Source of the DNA: Porphyridium purpureum
Taxonomy: Eukaryota > Rhodophyta > Bangiophyceae > Porphyridiales > Porphyridiaceae
Direction of reading: 5' to 3'
Length of the DNA: 64,000 nucleotides
Assembly (NCBI GenBank): GCA_008690995.1
Contig: VRMN01000007.1
Coordinates: 62,001 to 126,000, forward strand
Below the pieces are notes generated by a model. It saw only the letters and a list, made by a program, of their open reading frames with translations, had not been told where the DNA came from and did not search any database. A program made the translations under genes and the position numbers. Positions 28,649-36,778 of the stretch are shown piece by piece. Each line of letters starts with the position of its first letter. Position 1 is the first letter of the stretch.

Positions 28649-28724
28649 GTACAATTGTCGGGTACACTACAGAGTACAGTGGGTACATTATGAGTGTACT
28701 TTATGGAGTACAGTGAGGTACAGT
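28649..28724 (+). promoter_or_regulatory. GTACAGT motif cluster upstream of the CrtA-like gene
   Basis: GTACAGT lies at 28674, 28708 and 28718, GTACACT at 28662, and an inverted AGTGTACT at 28693. Together with the cluster at 22638-22692 it formed one dense divergent promoter. The rest of the stretch to 29101 shows no gene. Confidence 0.5.
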
Positions 28725-29101
28725 GTGCTCCGGCTCCGCGTTTTGGCTGCGAGGCACCGGAGGGAGGAAGTGGGGCAGTCATGTGCGTGCGGGGTGGTGG
28801 TGATGTGCCTGCGCGCAAGCGCGAGAGCGTGTGGCGTTCGGCGACACGCGCGCTGCGCCGCCATTTAAGCGCGCGTGCGTCGCGGCTGCTCTGCAAGAGC
28901 GCGCCAAGAACGTTGCTGGCTGCGCAGCGCTGAACTCAGTGTGCGACTGGCGAACGCGCATCGCCACATGGCAAACGTGACTTTGGCACCGGCGTCTGGC
29001 AGCGTGATTGAGTGTCGCGGGCTCGTGCAAGAGCGTGTTCGTGTTCGTTTGTTGTGCAATTTGGAAAGGGCGAAAAGTCTTGTCAAGTTTGGTTCCCTCT
29101 G

Positions 29102-29743
29102 ATGGAGCTCGTGGCGCAGAGCCCGCTCGGTGTCGGGGCAGGCGTGGCAGTAGCCGCGTGCGCGTCCAGCTGGATTGCGTACCGCATTTGGGAATGGCGA
29201 GCCAGTGCAGGGCATCTTCCTGATCGCAAGAAGCTCAAGGCTGGCCCGCAGCCGCGCGCGGCATACGGCCCGCTACTCCTCGTGAAACCCTGGGAGACGG
29301 TCGAAACTGCGGCGTCCGCCCCAGACACGCTGATTCTCGTCCACACAAGCTTTACTGTTTGGAGCGTGCTGGAGCTCGCTCCGTTCTTCTACTTTGCAGG
29401 AAAGGTCATGAAGGAAGTAAGTCAGGCGCCTGGCTGCGTGGGCTCTTCCGCGTGCCGCAGCTCGCGGCACCTACGTGGTCCGCTGGATACGCTGAGCGCG
29501 TGGGAGTCTGTCGAAGCTCTGAAAACATTCTACGGGAGCCGAACCCACGGTGGTATTGTCCAGCGTTTCTGGAACGGCAAGCAGTTCCATAAGAGCCCGC
29601 ATTACTCTACGCAACGCCTGAGCATCTCACGAGACGATTTGCCGCGCGCCGGGGACTATACGTCCACGGTTCAGTTCTGGGAGCGCGTGCTTGCCGGCGA
29701 GTATCTGGCCTTTGCTCCTGCACAGGCGCCGCCAGCTCTGTAG
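29102..29743 (+). CDS. CrtA/DUF3291-like dimeric alpha+beta-barrel protein
   Basis: The product is 213 residues from the ATG at 29102. A hydrophobic N-terminal segment (about residues 8-22) could be a signal or membrane anchor. The body follows the pattern of spheroidene-monooxygenase-like and DUF3291 proteins: a strand L-I-L-V-H-T-S-F, a helix with a Phe/Pro-rich region, Q-A-P-G-C-V-G, then L-D-T-L-S-A-W-E-S-V-E-A-L-K-T-F and a nearby H-G-G. That last block (T-x-S-x-W-x-S-x-x-A-L-x-x-F) is the strongest evidence. Relatives bind heme or act as small monooxygenases; the function here is unknown. A GTAAGT at 29417 looks like a donor, but splicing there would destroy the family pattern. Confidence 0.6.
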   Translation: MELVAQSPLGVGAGVAVAACASSWIAYRIWEWRASAGHLPDRKKLKAGPQPRAAYGPLLLVKPWETVETAASAPDTLILVHTSFTVWSVLELAPFFYFAGKVMKEVSQAPGCVGSSACRSSRHLRGPLDTLSAWESVEALKTFYGSRTHGGIVQRFWNGKQFHKSPHYSTQRLSISRDDLPRAGDYTSTVQFWERVLAGEYLAFAPAQAPPAL

Positions 29744-30327
29744 AGCTACTATTTCACAGGTCCAAATGCCAGCATGCAGCAAGGTTGCTGTCATTCCGAA
29801 CAAATGTGGCAGCGCTTGGAGCAGCCATATGAAATTTGCTGAGCACGCTCGCGGCACTTGCAGAGACGACCACAAGCCGCTGTCCAAGGAATGACGATTC
29901 CGGTGTCGAATGCGTGTGTGTGTCTGGTCGAGGCATCGACAGAAACAACAGGCCGAGTCCACAAGTCACCCGAAACTCCTGTGCGCGCACATCGGTTGCG
30001 TACCGGTTTAACGGCTCGTATGTTTGTCTAGTAAAACGTGTATATTTTACTATGTTTCTGCAGACGGTTTCGGCGCGCGAATTCGTGGAGGCTGCGCGCA
30101 GAAAATGCTGGACAACAGACGAACGTGGCGCTTGTGGCTGAGGCTTCAGCTGGAGGCGGCGGTCGTCAAGCGTGCGCGGCAGGCTAAGCACAAGCGTGCG
30201 CGGCAGGCTAAGCACAAGCGTGCGCGGCAGTTGGGCTGAACGTGCAGGGTATTCTTTCTACAAACGTGTCCAGCGGTGACTGCGCTGGTGCGGTCTGGGA
30301 GAGGTAGGGCGCGGCAGGGAGTGAAGA
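29744..30327 (+). other. Intergenic DNA with small basic frame and tandem repeat
   Basis: A TATA-like TATATTTT near 30040 precedes short ATG frames, including one from about 30105 that would give a very basic peptide of about 44 residues ending in repeated K-R-A-R-Q-A-K-H. Nothing is recognised. It could equally be the 5' region of the ABC1 kinase gene. Confidence 0.3.
30168..30230 (+). repeat. 24-bp tandem repeat (about 2.5 copies)
   Basis: Units beginning CGTGCGCGGCAGGCTAAGCA repeat at 30171, 30195 and 30219, essentially identical. The unit length is a multiple of three. Confidence 0.9.
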
Positions 30328-32376
30328 ATGTCGGTGCTCGCGTTTGTGGGAGGTCAGGCTGGCCTGGCTGGCCTGGCTGGCCACGCGGGGCTGAGATGGG
30401 CGCACGCCGAGTTTGGTGGTGAGCAGGTGCGCGCCGGTGGAAGTAGGAGGCAAGGAACTGGAGTGCTGCGTGGCGTGCCGGTGACGTCTGTGCGGGCGGC
30501 GCGGCTGTCGATGGTCCTGGCTGAGCGGAACGCTGAGCAGGCGCTTGTGCCTGCTCTCGCGCCGCGCCGGAAGAAGGGCAGGTTGTCTATTGAGTTTGAC
30601 GCGATCCTGCAGGACGCAGACGAAGCCGCAGCGCTCAAGCCGCCGCTGCCGGACGCGGACAAGTATCGGTGGGCGCGTGGCGGGTACAGCCAGCTGGAGC
30701 GGTCGCTCGCGGTGTGGAGTGTGTTCGGCACCATTTTATTCAAGAATCAGCTGATTGGGCGCAAGTGGACATACATTGGCGGATACAGCGACGAGAAGAA
30801 GAGCAAGCGACTGACCGACCTGGGCGTGTACTGCCGCGAGCAAATTCTCAATCTCGGGCCAACCTTCATCAAACTCGGCCAACTGTTCTCTGCGCGCGCG
30901 GACATTCTGCCGCGTGAGATTGTGGACGAGCTCGCCTTCTTACAGGACAAAGTGCCTGCGTACAGCTTTGCCCGTGTCAAGCAGCTCATTGAGGACGAGC
31001 TAGAGGAGCCACTGCACATCTTGTTCGAGTATGTAGATCCGGTGCCGCTCGCGGCCGCCTCGCTGGGCCAAGTACACCGCGCGCGCCTTCACACTGGCGA
31101 CGAGGTCGTCATCAAGGTGCAGCGCCCGGGTCTGAAGCGTCTCTTTGACCTGGACTTGTCGGCACTGCTGCTGGTCGCAAAGTACTTGCAGAATAGCAGA
31201 AAGTTCGGCGGACAAGGCAAGGATTGGGTGGGCATTTACGAGGAATGCGCCAAAATCTTGAACGAGGAAATCGACTACTACAACGAGGCAGCCAACGCAG
31301 ACCGATTTCGGGAGCTGTTCAAGGACACCAAGTGGGTGCGTATCCCGCGAGTGTACAGTGAATATTCAACGTCCCGCGTCATCACCTTGCAGTACGTGCC
31401 GGGCATCAAAATCTCCGATATTGCTGCGCTGGACCGCGCCGGTCTTGACAAGCGCCTCATTGCGCGGCGTACCGCCGAGTCGTACCTCATGCAGATTCTG
31501 CAGTTCGGCTTCTTCCACGCAGACAGCCACCCGGGAAACATCTCGGTGGGGCCCGGTGAAGTGCTCTACTATTATGATTTCGGGATGATGGGCTCGTTGA
31601 ATGGCAACGTCAAGGAGGCACTTGTCGACATGCTGATTGCCATTGTGGACAAGGACGCTCAGCGCGTGGTAGATCTCATGATCCAGCTTGGTGCGTTAAC
31701 GAACGTGACAGACCGCGGGCCCATCCGGCGCGCAGTGCAGTACTTTTTGGACAACATCACGAGCAAGCCGCTTCGCGAGCAAACCGTGGGTGCTATTGGT
31801 GATGACCTGTACGAAATCGCTCGCGACAAGCCCTTCCGCATCCCAGCCACTTTTTCGTTTGTGCTTCGCGCCTTCTCGATTCTCGAGGGCGTGCAAAAGA
31901 CGCTGGACCCTGAATTCAAGTTCGCCGAGGTCGCCACGCCATACGGCCTCGAGCTCTTTGATGCCAGGAAACGCTTCCTGTCGTCCATGAGCAGTGCAGC
32001 AGACGGTGGGGGAGCGCGCGGCTTGATCCGCCGGTTCCGCAACGAAACGGTGCGCGCGCTTCCGCAAGTGCTGTCTGTACCTACGCGCATCGACCGTATT
32101 GACCGTACACTAGAGAAGCTGGAGTTGGGCGACATCAAGCTGAACAGCCGTTCGTCTGAGACCGACCGGCTGCTACGCACGCAGACCGAGCTCGTGCAGA
32201 ATAATAACGTGCTGTATGTGGCCGGGGTTCTTTCGCTCCTGTCCACGCAGACCTACACTTTATCCAACGGTGATGTGACCATGACCGCCATTCCCGCCGC
32301 GGCTGCGCTCATTCTTGGCATGTACTGGCTCAAAAGGCTCGACACAATTCAGCGCGATCCATTCAAACGCAGTTAA
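30328..32376 (+). CDS. ABC1/UbiB-family atypical kinase, plastid type
   Basis: The product is 682 residues from the ATG at 30328. A leader of about 95 residues (with an A-G-L repeat) suggests plastid import. The ABC1 core follows: the K-x-G-Q motif (T-F-I-K-L-G-Q-L-F-S), the Ala-rich loop A-A-A-S-L-G-Q-V-H-R-A replacing the Gly-rich loop, V-V-I-K-V-Q-R-P, the E-x-D motif E-E-I-D-Y-Y-N-E-A, the catalytic H-A-D-S-H-P-G-N-I and the D-F-G-M-M-G segment. Two hydrophobic stretches end the protein. Plant plastid ABC1Ks associate with plastoglobules and regulate prenylquinone metabolism. Length and C-terminal membrane segments fit the plastid ABC1K group; the exact subgroup is not assigned. Confidence 0.93.
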   Translation: MSVLAFVGGQAGLAGLAGHAGLRWAHAEFGGEQVRAGGSRRQGTGVLRGVPVTSVRAARLSMVLAERNAEQALVPALAPRRKKGRLSIEFDAILQDADEAAALKPPLPDADKYRWARGGYSQLERSLAVWSVFGTILFKNQLIGRKWTYIGGYSDEKKSKRLTDLGVYCREQILNLGPTFIKLGQLFSARADILPREIVDELAFLQDKVPAYSFARVKQLIEDELEEPLHILFEYVDPVPLAAASLGQVHRARLHTGDEVVIKVQRPGLKRLFDLDLSALLLVAKYLQNSRKFGGQGKDWVGIYEECAKILNEEIDYYNEAANADRFRELFKDTKWVRIPRVYSEYSTSRVITLQYVPGIKISDIAALDRAGLDKRLIARRTAESYLMQILQFGFFHADSHPGNISVGPGEVLYYYDFGMMGSLNGNVKEALVDMLIAIVDKDAQRVVDLMIQLGALTNVTDRGPIRRAVQYFLDNITSKPLREQTVGAIGDDLYEIARDKPFRIPATFSFVLRAFSILEGVQKTLDPEFKFAEVATPYGLELFDARKRFLSSMSSAADGGGARGLIRRFRNETVRALPQVLSVPTRIDRIDRTLEKLELGDIKLNSRSSETDRLLRTQTELVQNNNVLYVAGVLSLLSTQTYTLSNGDVTMTAIPAAAALILGMYWLKRLDTIQRDPFKRS

Positions 32377-32518
32377 GGTCAACCGAAACGCGGCAATGTG
32401 AGAGCAAAGGCGAAATCAACCAAGCCCGGATTGGCGCGATGGGCGCCTCTGTACAACATGAGAATAAAAGATATAGAGCACGAGCCGAGCACAGCAACAC
32501 GCGCAGGAGATGACCGTC

Positions 32519-34300
32519 CTAGAGCCACTTGCACATGTACGGTCCATCCAATTCGTAGCCGAGCTTTCGGTAATAATCGCGCGTGCCCACTCCGCTAATC
32601 ACGAGCATGCGCGCGCTGCCATGCTCGTCTCGCGCAATGCTTTCGGCCTGCTCCATGAGCAAGGTGCCGTAGCCCTGATGCTGGAACTTGCGCGGGTCAC
32701 GCGCGTGCACGGGCACCACCGAGCCGTACACATGGAGCTCGCGCACCATACTGCACGGGATTGGGCGACCATCACGCGTCATCTCTGGCCGGAACGCAGC
32801 CGCCGACAGGCGCCGCAGCCGCAGCAGTCCGATCAAAATGTCCTGCTGTGCATCCTCGTAAGACAAAAACGTCTCCCAGCCGCCGTTAGCGGCATAGTCG
32901 CGGCGGATCAGCTCGACATGCTCGGGCTGGATATCGTTGTGGACGTGCTGGATGCCCACTTCCCGCGTACGCACGTCGCGGCAGGGGAGGCCCAGCTCTT
33001 GCATGCGACGAAGCGCCAGTTCGCGCAGATTACCCACCTCGACGCCAGACGTAACCAGCGGCATGGGAATATCACGTTGGATGCGGTAGATGCGAACCCA
33101 TGGCGGAACGAAACTCAGCGCGCGCGCGACCAAGTCGATCAACGTCGACGGGTAATAATTTTTGTACAACCCTGCCTTCCATAGCTCGTAGAGGCCTGTT
33201 CCGCGAATGACCAGCGTCGGGTAGATCTTGAGACCATCCGAGCGGAACGCCGGGTTTTCAAAGAACTCACGGAAGGACTCGAGGTCGCGCTCCAGCCCCA
33301 TGTTAGGCAGATCAGGCATCAGGTGCGCCACCACCTTGAAGCCAGCATCCTTTGCCAAATGGAAGCAGTCTGTCACTGCGCCCACCGAGTGGCCGCGGTT
33401 TGTGTCTCGGGCAACGTCCTCGAACACGCTTTGCACTCCAATCTCGAGACGCGTGCAGCCGTACTCGAGCATGCTGCTTAGGTGTTTCCTGTGGCAATAG
33501 TCTGGACGCGTCTCAATGGTAAGCCCGATGCATTTGGTCTTGGATCGTTCGCTGTACGCGACTGCCTCGCTCACATTTTGGCTGGTGTGCCCACTGAGCG
33601 CGTCATGCAAGTTGCGCACAAAGTAGTCGCGGTACTCGGCGTCGAGCGACAGAAACGTGCCACCCATCAGAATAAACTCGACCTTGTCTACATTGTGACC
33701 GAGCCCTTGCAGCTGCGTCATGCGCGACTTGACCTGCACGTACGGGTCGTACCGCGCGCGAATCGCGCGCATGCTGGTGGGTTCGTAGCCAGTGTAACTT
33801 TGCGTCGAGTACTCAAAGTCCGAGTCCGGGCCGCCCGGGCAGTAGACGCAGATGTTTCCGGTGGTAGCGATATGCGGGCAGCGATGCGGCTTGGACATGA
33901 CCGCGACCACCGCAATCCCGGACGCGGTGCGGACTGGCTTTGCTTTCAGGTACGGCGCGAGCAGCGCGGCCTGATGTTCTGGACACGCGGCAATCAGCTC
34001 GACCAGTTTGGGCTGCTCCGGCAGCTTGTACTTTGCCATGACCTTTGAAATGACCTTTTCCACTTTCACGCCATGCCCGCGCTTTGCGTCCTGCTCACCA
34101 TGCTCGCGAGTGTTCTCACTCGTTGCGACGGCGCTGCTGCCCTTCTTCTTCTTGTGCTGCTGCTCCTGCACCGCGCGCGCGAGCTCATTCAGAATCTCCG
34201 CTACCGCCAGCCGGCGCGCCTCATTCGGCGCCATGTCCAGCGCCTTCCGCCGCTCCGCATTCCGCGAACGGTTCCCACCCACGCTCCCCGTCTCCACCAT
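32519..34300 (-). CDS. ELP3: Elongator complex catalytic subunit ELP3
   Basis: About 593 residues from the ATG near 34300; a second Met 22 codons in (M-A-P-N-E-A-R-R) could also be used. The radical-SAM cluster motif C-x9-C-x2-C is present (C-P-H ... N-I-C-V-Y-C-P-G-G), followed by E-F-I-L-M-G-G-T-F and [12 protein letters not shown]. The C-terminal GNAT acetyltransferase domain has [10 protein letters not shown] and ends Y-Y-R-K-L-G-Y ... G-P-Y-M-C-K. ELP3 modifies wobble uridines of tRNA with acetyl-CoA as donor. Length and motif order match eukaryotic ELP3. Four ACTGTAC motifs lie upstream at 34375-34449. Confidence 0.95.
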   Translation of the reverse strand: MVETGSVGGNRSRNAERRKALDMAPNEARRLAVAEILNELARAVQEQQHKKKKGSSAVATSENTREHGEQDAKRGHGVKVEKVISKVMAKYKLPEQPKLVELIAACPEHQAALLAPYLKAKPVRTASGIAVVAVMSKPHRCPHIATTGNICVYCPGGPDSDFEYSTQSYTGYEPTSMRAIRARYDPYVQVKSRMTQLQGLGHNVDKVEFILMGGTFLSLDAEYRDYFVRNLHDALSGHTSQNVSEAVAYSERSKTKCIGLTIETRPDYCHRKHLSSMLEYGCTRLEIGVQSVFEDVARDTNRGHSVGAVTDCFHLAKDAGFKVVAHLMPDLPNMGLERDLESFREFFENPAFRSDGLKIYPTLVIRGTGLYELWKAGLYKNYYPSTLIDLVARALSFVPPWVRIYRIQRDIPMPLVTSGVEVGNLRELALRRMQELGLPCRDVRTREVGIQHVHNDIQPEHVELIRRDYAANGGWETFLSYEDAQQDILIGLLRLRRLSAAAFRPEMTRDGRPIPCSMVRELHVYGSVVPVHARDPRKFQHQGYGTLLMEQAESIARDEHGSARMLVISGVGTRDYYRKLGYELDGPYMCKWL

Positions 34301-35303
34301 CTTCTCTTGCGTCTCTCTGTCTCGCTCTCTCTCTTTCCCTGTCTCTCTCGTCCGCGACCCGCCACTCAACACCCACTGTACCTAAACGAGACACTGTACA
34401 CAACCTCACCAACTGTACTTCTCCTCGGCTCCCACTGAACACACTGTACATAATGGTTCAGTGGGTGTTCAGTGCGAGGTCGAGATTTTTGCAACGGCCA
34501 CGTGCGATGGGCTGCGGGAGACGTTGCGGCCCGCGCGCCGGCTGCGCGTTTGCGTGATGTTGGAGCACGTCGGAGCGTCCCTTTGCCGTGTTGTTCCGTG
34601 TACGTGCATGTTGGCCGCGCGCTATGGCATCCGAATCACTCATGCCATGTCATCATCCATTATCGTGTCTGTTCTGCTCGCGACTGCGCTGCAGCCCAAC
34701 GAAGAAGCCCATAACGGCCGTGTAAGAGGCAGGCAAGCAATGAGGCGCGCGAATGACGCACGGAACAGGAGACTCGCCGCCGTGTGCTAGGTGCTGATGC
34801 GCTTGCGTGGCGTTGGTTTCGGTCACGGCGCGTGCCTGGCCTGCTGGTCGGCTTGGTGTGTTCGTTAGTTGGCTCTGCTGATGACGAGTCGTGGGACAGC
34901 GACAAGCGGCGGAGACGGGGACATCGCGTAACGGTTGTGCAAGGCTGCTCACTGAGGTGCATGGGATTAGTTGTCTGCGAGTCGGGTGAAGAGTGCGGCT
35001 GGGCGCGTGTGAGGGAGCGACCTGTCAATTTTGGTGTGCTACGTGTGCGTATATAAGACACGCGGCGCAGGTGTCCCATCTGTCTGCCGCTGCATAGCGT
35101 CAGCCTCGTTGGTCTGTTGGCTTTGATTGCATGCCGAGATCCACTGCAGCCTGGCGGGTTCATGGTTTGATTGGTTGGCGGTTCATGGTTGTGCAGGCGA
35201 GAGTCACACAGGCAGACAACGACTGGCGGAGTTCTCGGCGTCGCACCGTGGAAAGCTCGCTGGCTGGCGGCTTGGTCTATTTGAGATTGGTGAATACGTC
35301 GGT
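34301..35303. other. Divergent intergenic region between ELP3 and the SNase-like gene
   Basis: ACTGTAC occurs at 34375, 34393, 34412 and 34443, close to the ELP3 start. On the other side a clear TATA box (35050-35057) serves the plus-strand gene. In between only shadow frames are seen. Confidence 0.45.
35050..35057 (+). promoter_or_regulatory. TATA box of SNase-like gene
   Basis: TATATAAG lies about 250 bp upstream of the in-frame ATG at 35304. The first ATG after the expected transcription start (35131) is in another frame, so either an upstream frame or a short intron in the leader is possible. Confidence 0.5.
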
Positions 35304-36440
35304 ATGGAGTATGTGGAAAAAGACGCCGGGAAGGACGGCCCGCCATTGCCGTCCGTACCGTTAGTGCGCGCTTCTGAAAACAAGAGCAGGGCAGCAGCAT
35401 CTGGTCAGTTTCAGCTGGCTTTCATCAGTGAGCGGCGCACCAAAAAAGGCCGGGCTCGTTTGATGGAATCCACGCAGCGCAGCTTGGCAGGTTGGTTTCG
35501 TACCGTGAAGGACGTGTCTGGAAGCGTCTGCCGCTTTGCATCCAGTCAGTTTGAGCCGCGGCGGCCGCTCGGCCGCGGTGTGCGATCGGTGCAAGCGTTT
35601 GCGGCAGACATGGACCGCAAGCACCCAGAGTCCATGGCGGCGCTTCGCACTGCGTCCTGTGTGCTTTTGGCGGGTATCGTGCTGTATGCGCTGCGAAGGG
35701 GCTTTAAAGTGATTCGCACCGCAGACGACCTCACGCCTCGAATGATGTCTGGTCGCGTTCGCCTGCGTGGAGTCGTCGCCAGTGTCGGTGACGGTGACAA
35801 CTTTCGCTTTGCACATGAGCCTTTGTTCAGACGCACCGCGATGGTGACGGGAAAAGATGCCAAGCTTCCGCGTGGGTGGCTCGGTAAGAACACAATCCAC
35901 GTGCGTCTCGCCGGCGTGGATGCGCCCGAATGCGCGCACTTTGGGCAGCCGGGCCAAAAACACGGACCCGAGGCCCTGGCGTGGTTGCGCAAGACTCTCC
36001 TGAACAAGAAGGTAACCATCCGCGTGTTCCACAGAGACCAGTACCAGCGTGCGGTTTCCGAGGTGCGATACAAGCCTCATTGGTTCAGCCGGACACGCGA
36101 TGTCTCGCTCGAGCTTGTCAAGGCCGGGTACGGCGTCGTGTACAACGGGGTTGGTGAACAACATTACGGTATGAAGCACGCATTCATGGCCGCCATGGAG
36201 GCCGCGAAGAAAGCACGGAAGGGCATGTGGCGTGACGGACCCAATGTATTGGGGCCGCAAGAGTACAAGCGCTCGCTCAAGGGCAGCGCAACGGCAATTG
36301 GTGTCGGTATCGTTGACACGGCCATGTCTCATCCTCGTTCCGGCAGTTTTCTGGAAGATGCTCTCCGGTGGTTGATCAAGGGCAAGCCGGTGCAGGCCTC
36401 TGCCGGCGCGGAACACCCCATTCTGCAACCAGAGCCATAA
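35304..36440 (+). CDS. Membrane-anchored SNase-like (LCL3-type) nuclease 2
   Basis: The product is 378 residues from the ATG at 35304; a later Met at 35463 is an alternative. After a polar N-terminus comes a membrane segment (A-S-C-V-L-L-A-G-I-V-L-Y-A-L), then R-L-R-G-V-V-A-S-V-G-D-G-D-N-F-R-F and, after an insert shorter than in the 17104 protein, the active-site loop H-V-R-L-A-G-V-D-A-P-E and R-D-Q-Y-Q-R. The Arg, Asp, Glu and second Arg of SNase are all present, so activity is plausible. It shares the G-P-Q-E-Y-K-R end with the 17104 protein and then has about 60 extra residues. It is clearly a paralogue of that protein and of the degenerate one at 18753. Confidence 0.82.
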   Translation: MEYVEKDAGKDGPPLPSVPLVRASENKSRAAASGQFQLAFISERRTKKGRARLMESTQRSLAGWFRTVKDVSGSVCRFASSQFEPRRPLGRGVRSVQAFAADMDRKHPESMAALRTASCVLLAGIVLYALRRGFKVIRTADDLTPRMMSGRVRLRGVVASVGDGDNFRFAHEPLFRRTAMVTGKDAKLPRGWLGKNTIHVRLAGVDAPECAHFGQPGQKHGPEALAWLRKTLLNKKVTIRVFHRDQYQRAVSEVRYKPHWFSRTRDVSLELVKAGYGVVYNGVGEQHYGMKHAFMAAMEAAKKARKGMWRDGPNVLGPQEYKRSLKGSATAIGVGIVDTAMSHPRSGSFLEDALRWLIKGKPVQASAGAEHPILQPEP

Positions 36441-36778
36441 GTTGGCCAGCAGAAACCACCACCATTTCACCTTTTTCGACTTGAATAGTTGTCCGAATGT
36501 GTCGACGGCACTTGGAGGCTTTTCCCGTACAGCGATTTTTGATCACCTCGTGATAGATTTGGCAGGTCTGTGGAACTCCACAAGTACACGAGACCGGCAA
36601 GTGCAGTCCCCGTCGGACCTTCCCGTTGGTAGCGTGCTCTGGTTCTGTTTTCGCTATTTTGTACAGATGCGACGGCGCTTTGTGACACAGTTCTGCTAAC
36701 GACGTGGTTGGTTGGATCGTTGACGTGGACGGATCCAGTGCAAAAATGAATACAGTAATAAAGCGTCCAAATTATAAT
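36441..36778. other. Short convergent intergenic stretch
   Basis: It separates the 3' ends of the SNase-like gene and the KEA gene. No repeat, RNA gene or coding frame of interest was seen; an AT-rich run near 36750-36778 could contain polyadenylation signals. Confidence 0.35.

Noticed and set aside
29417-29460. Possible 44-bp intron (GTAAGT...CAG) in the CrtA-like gene
   Set aside because: Splicing would shift the frame and destroy the family block that spans it; the unspliced frame fits.
35361-36470. 369-residue minus-strand frame
   Set aside because: Exactly antisense to the SNase-like gene, which shows conserved motifs on the plus strand.
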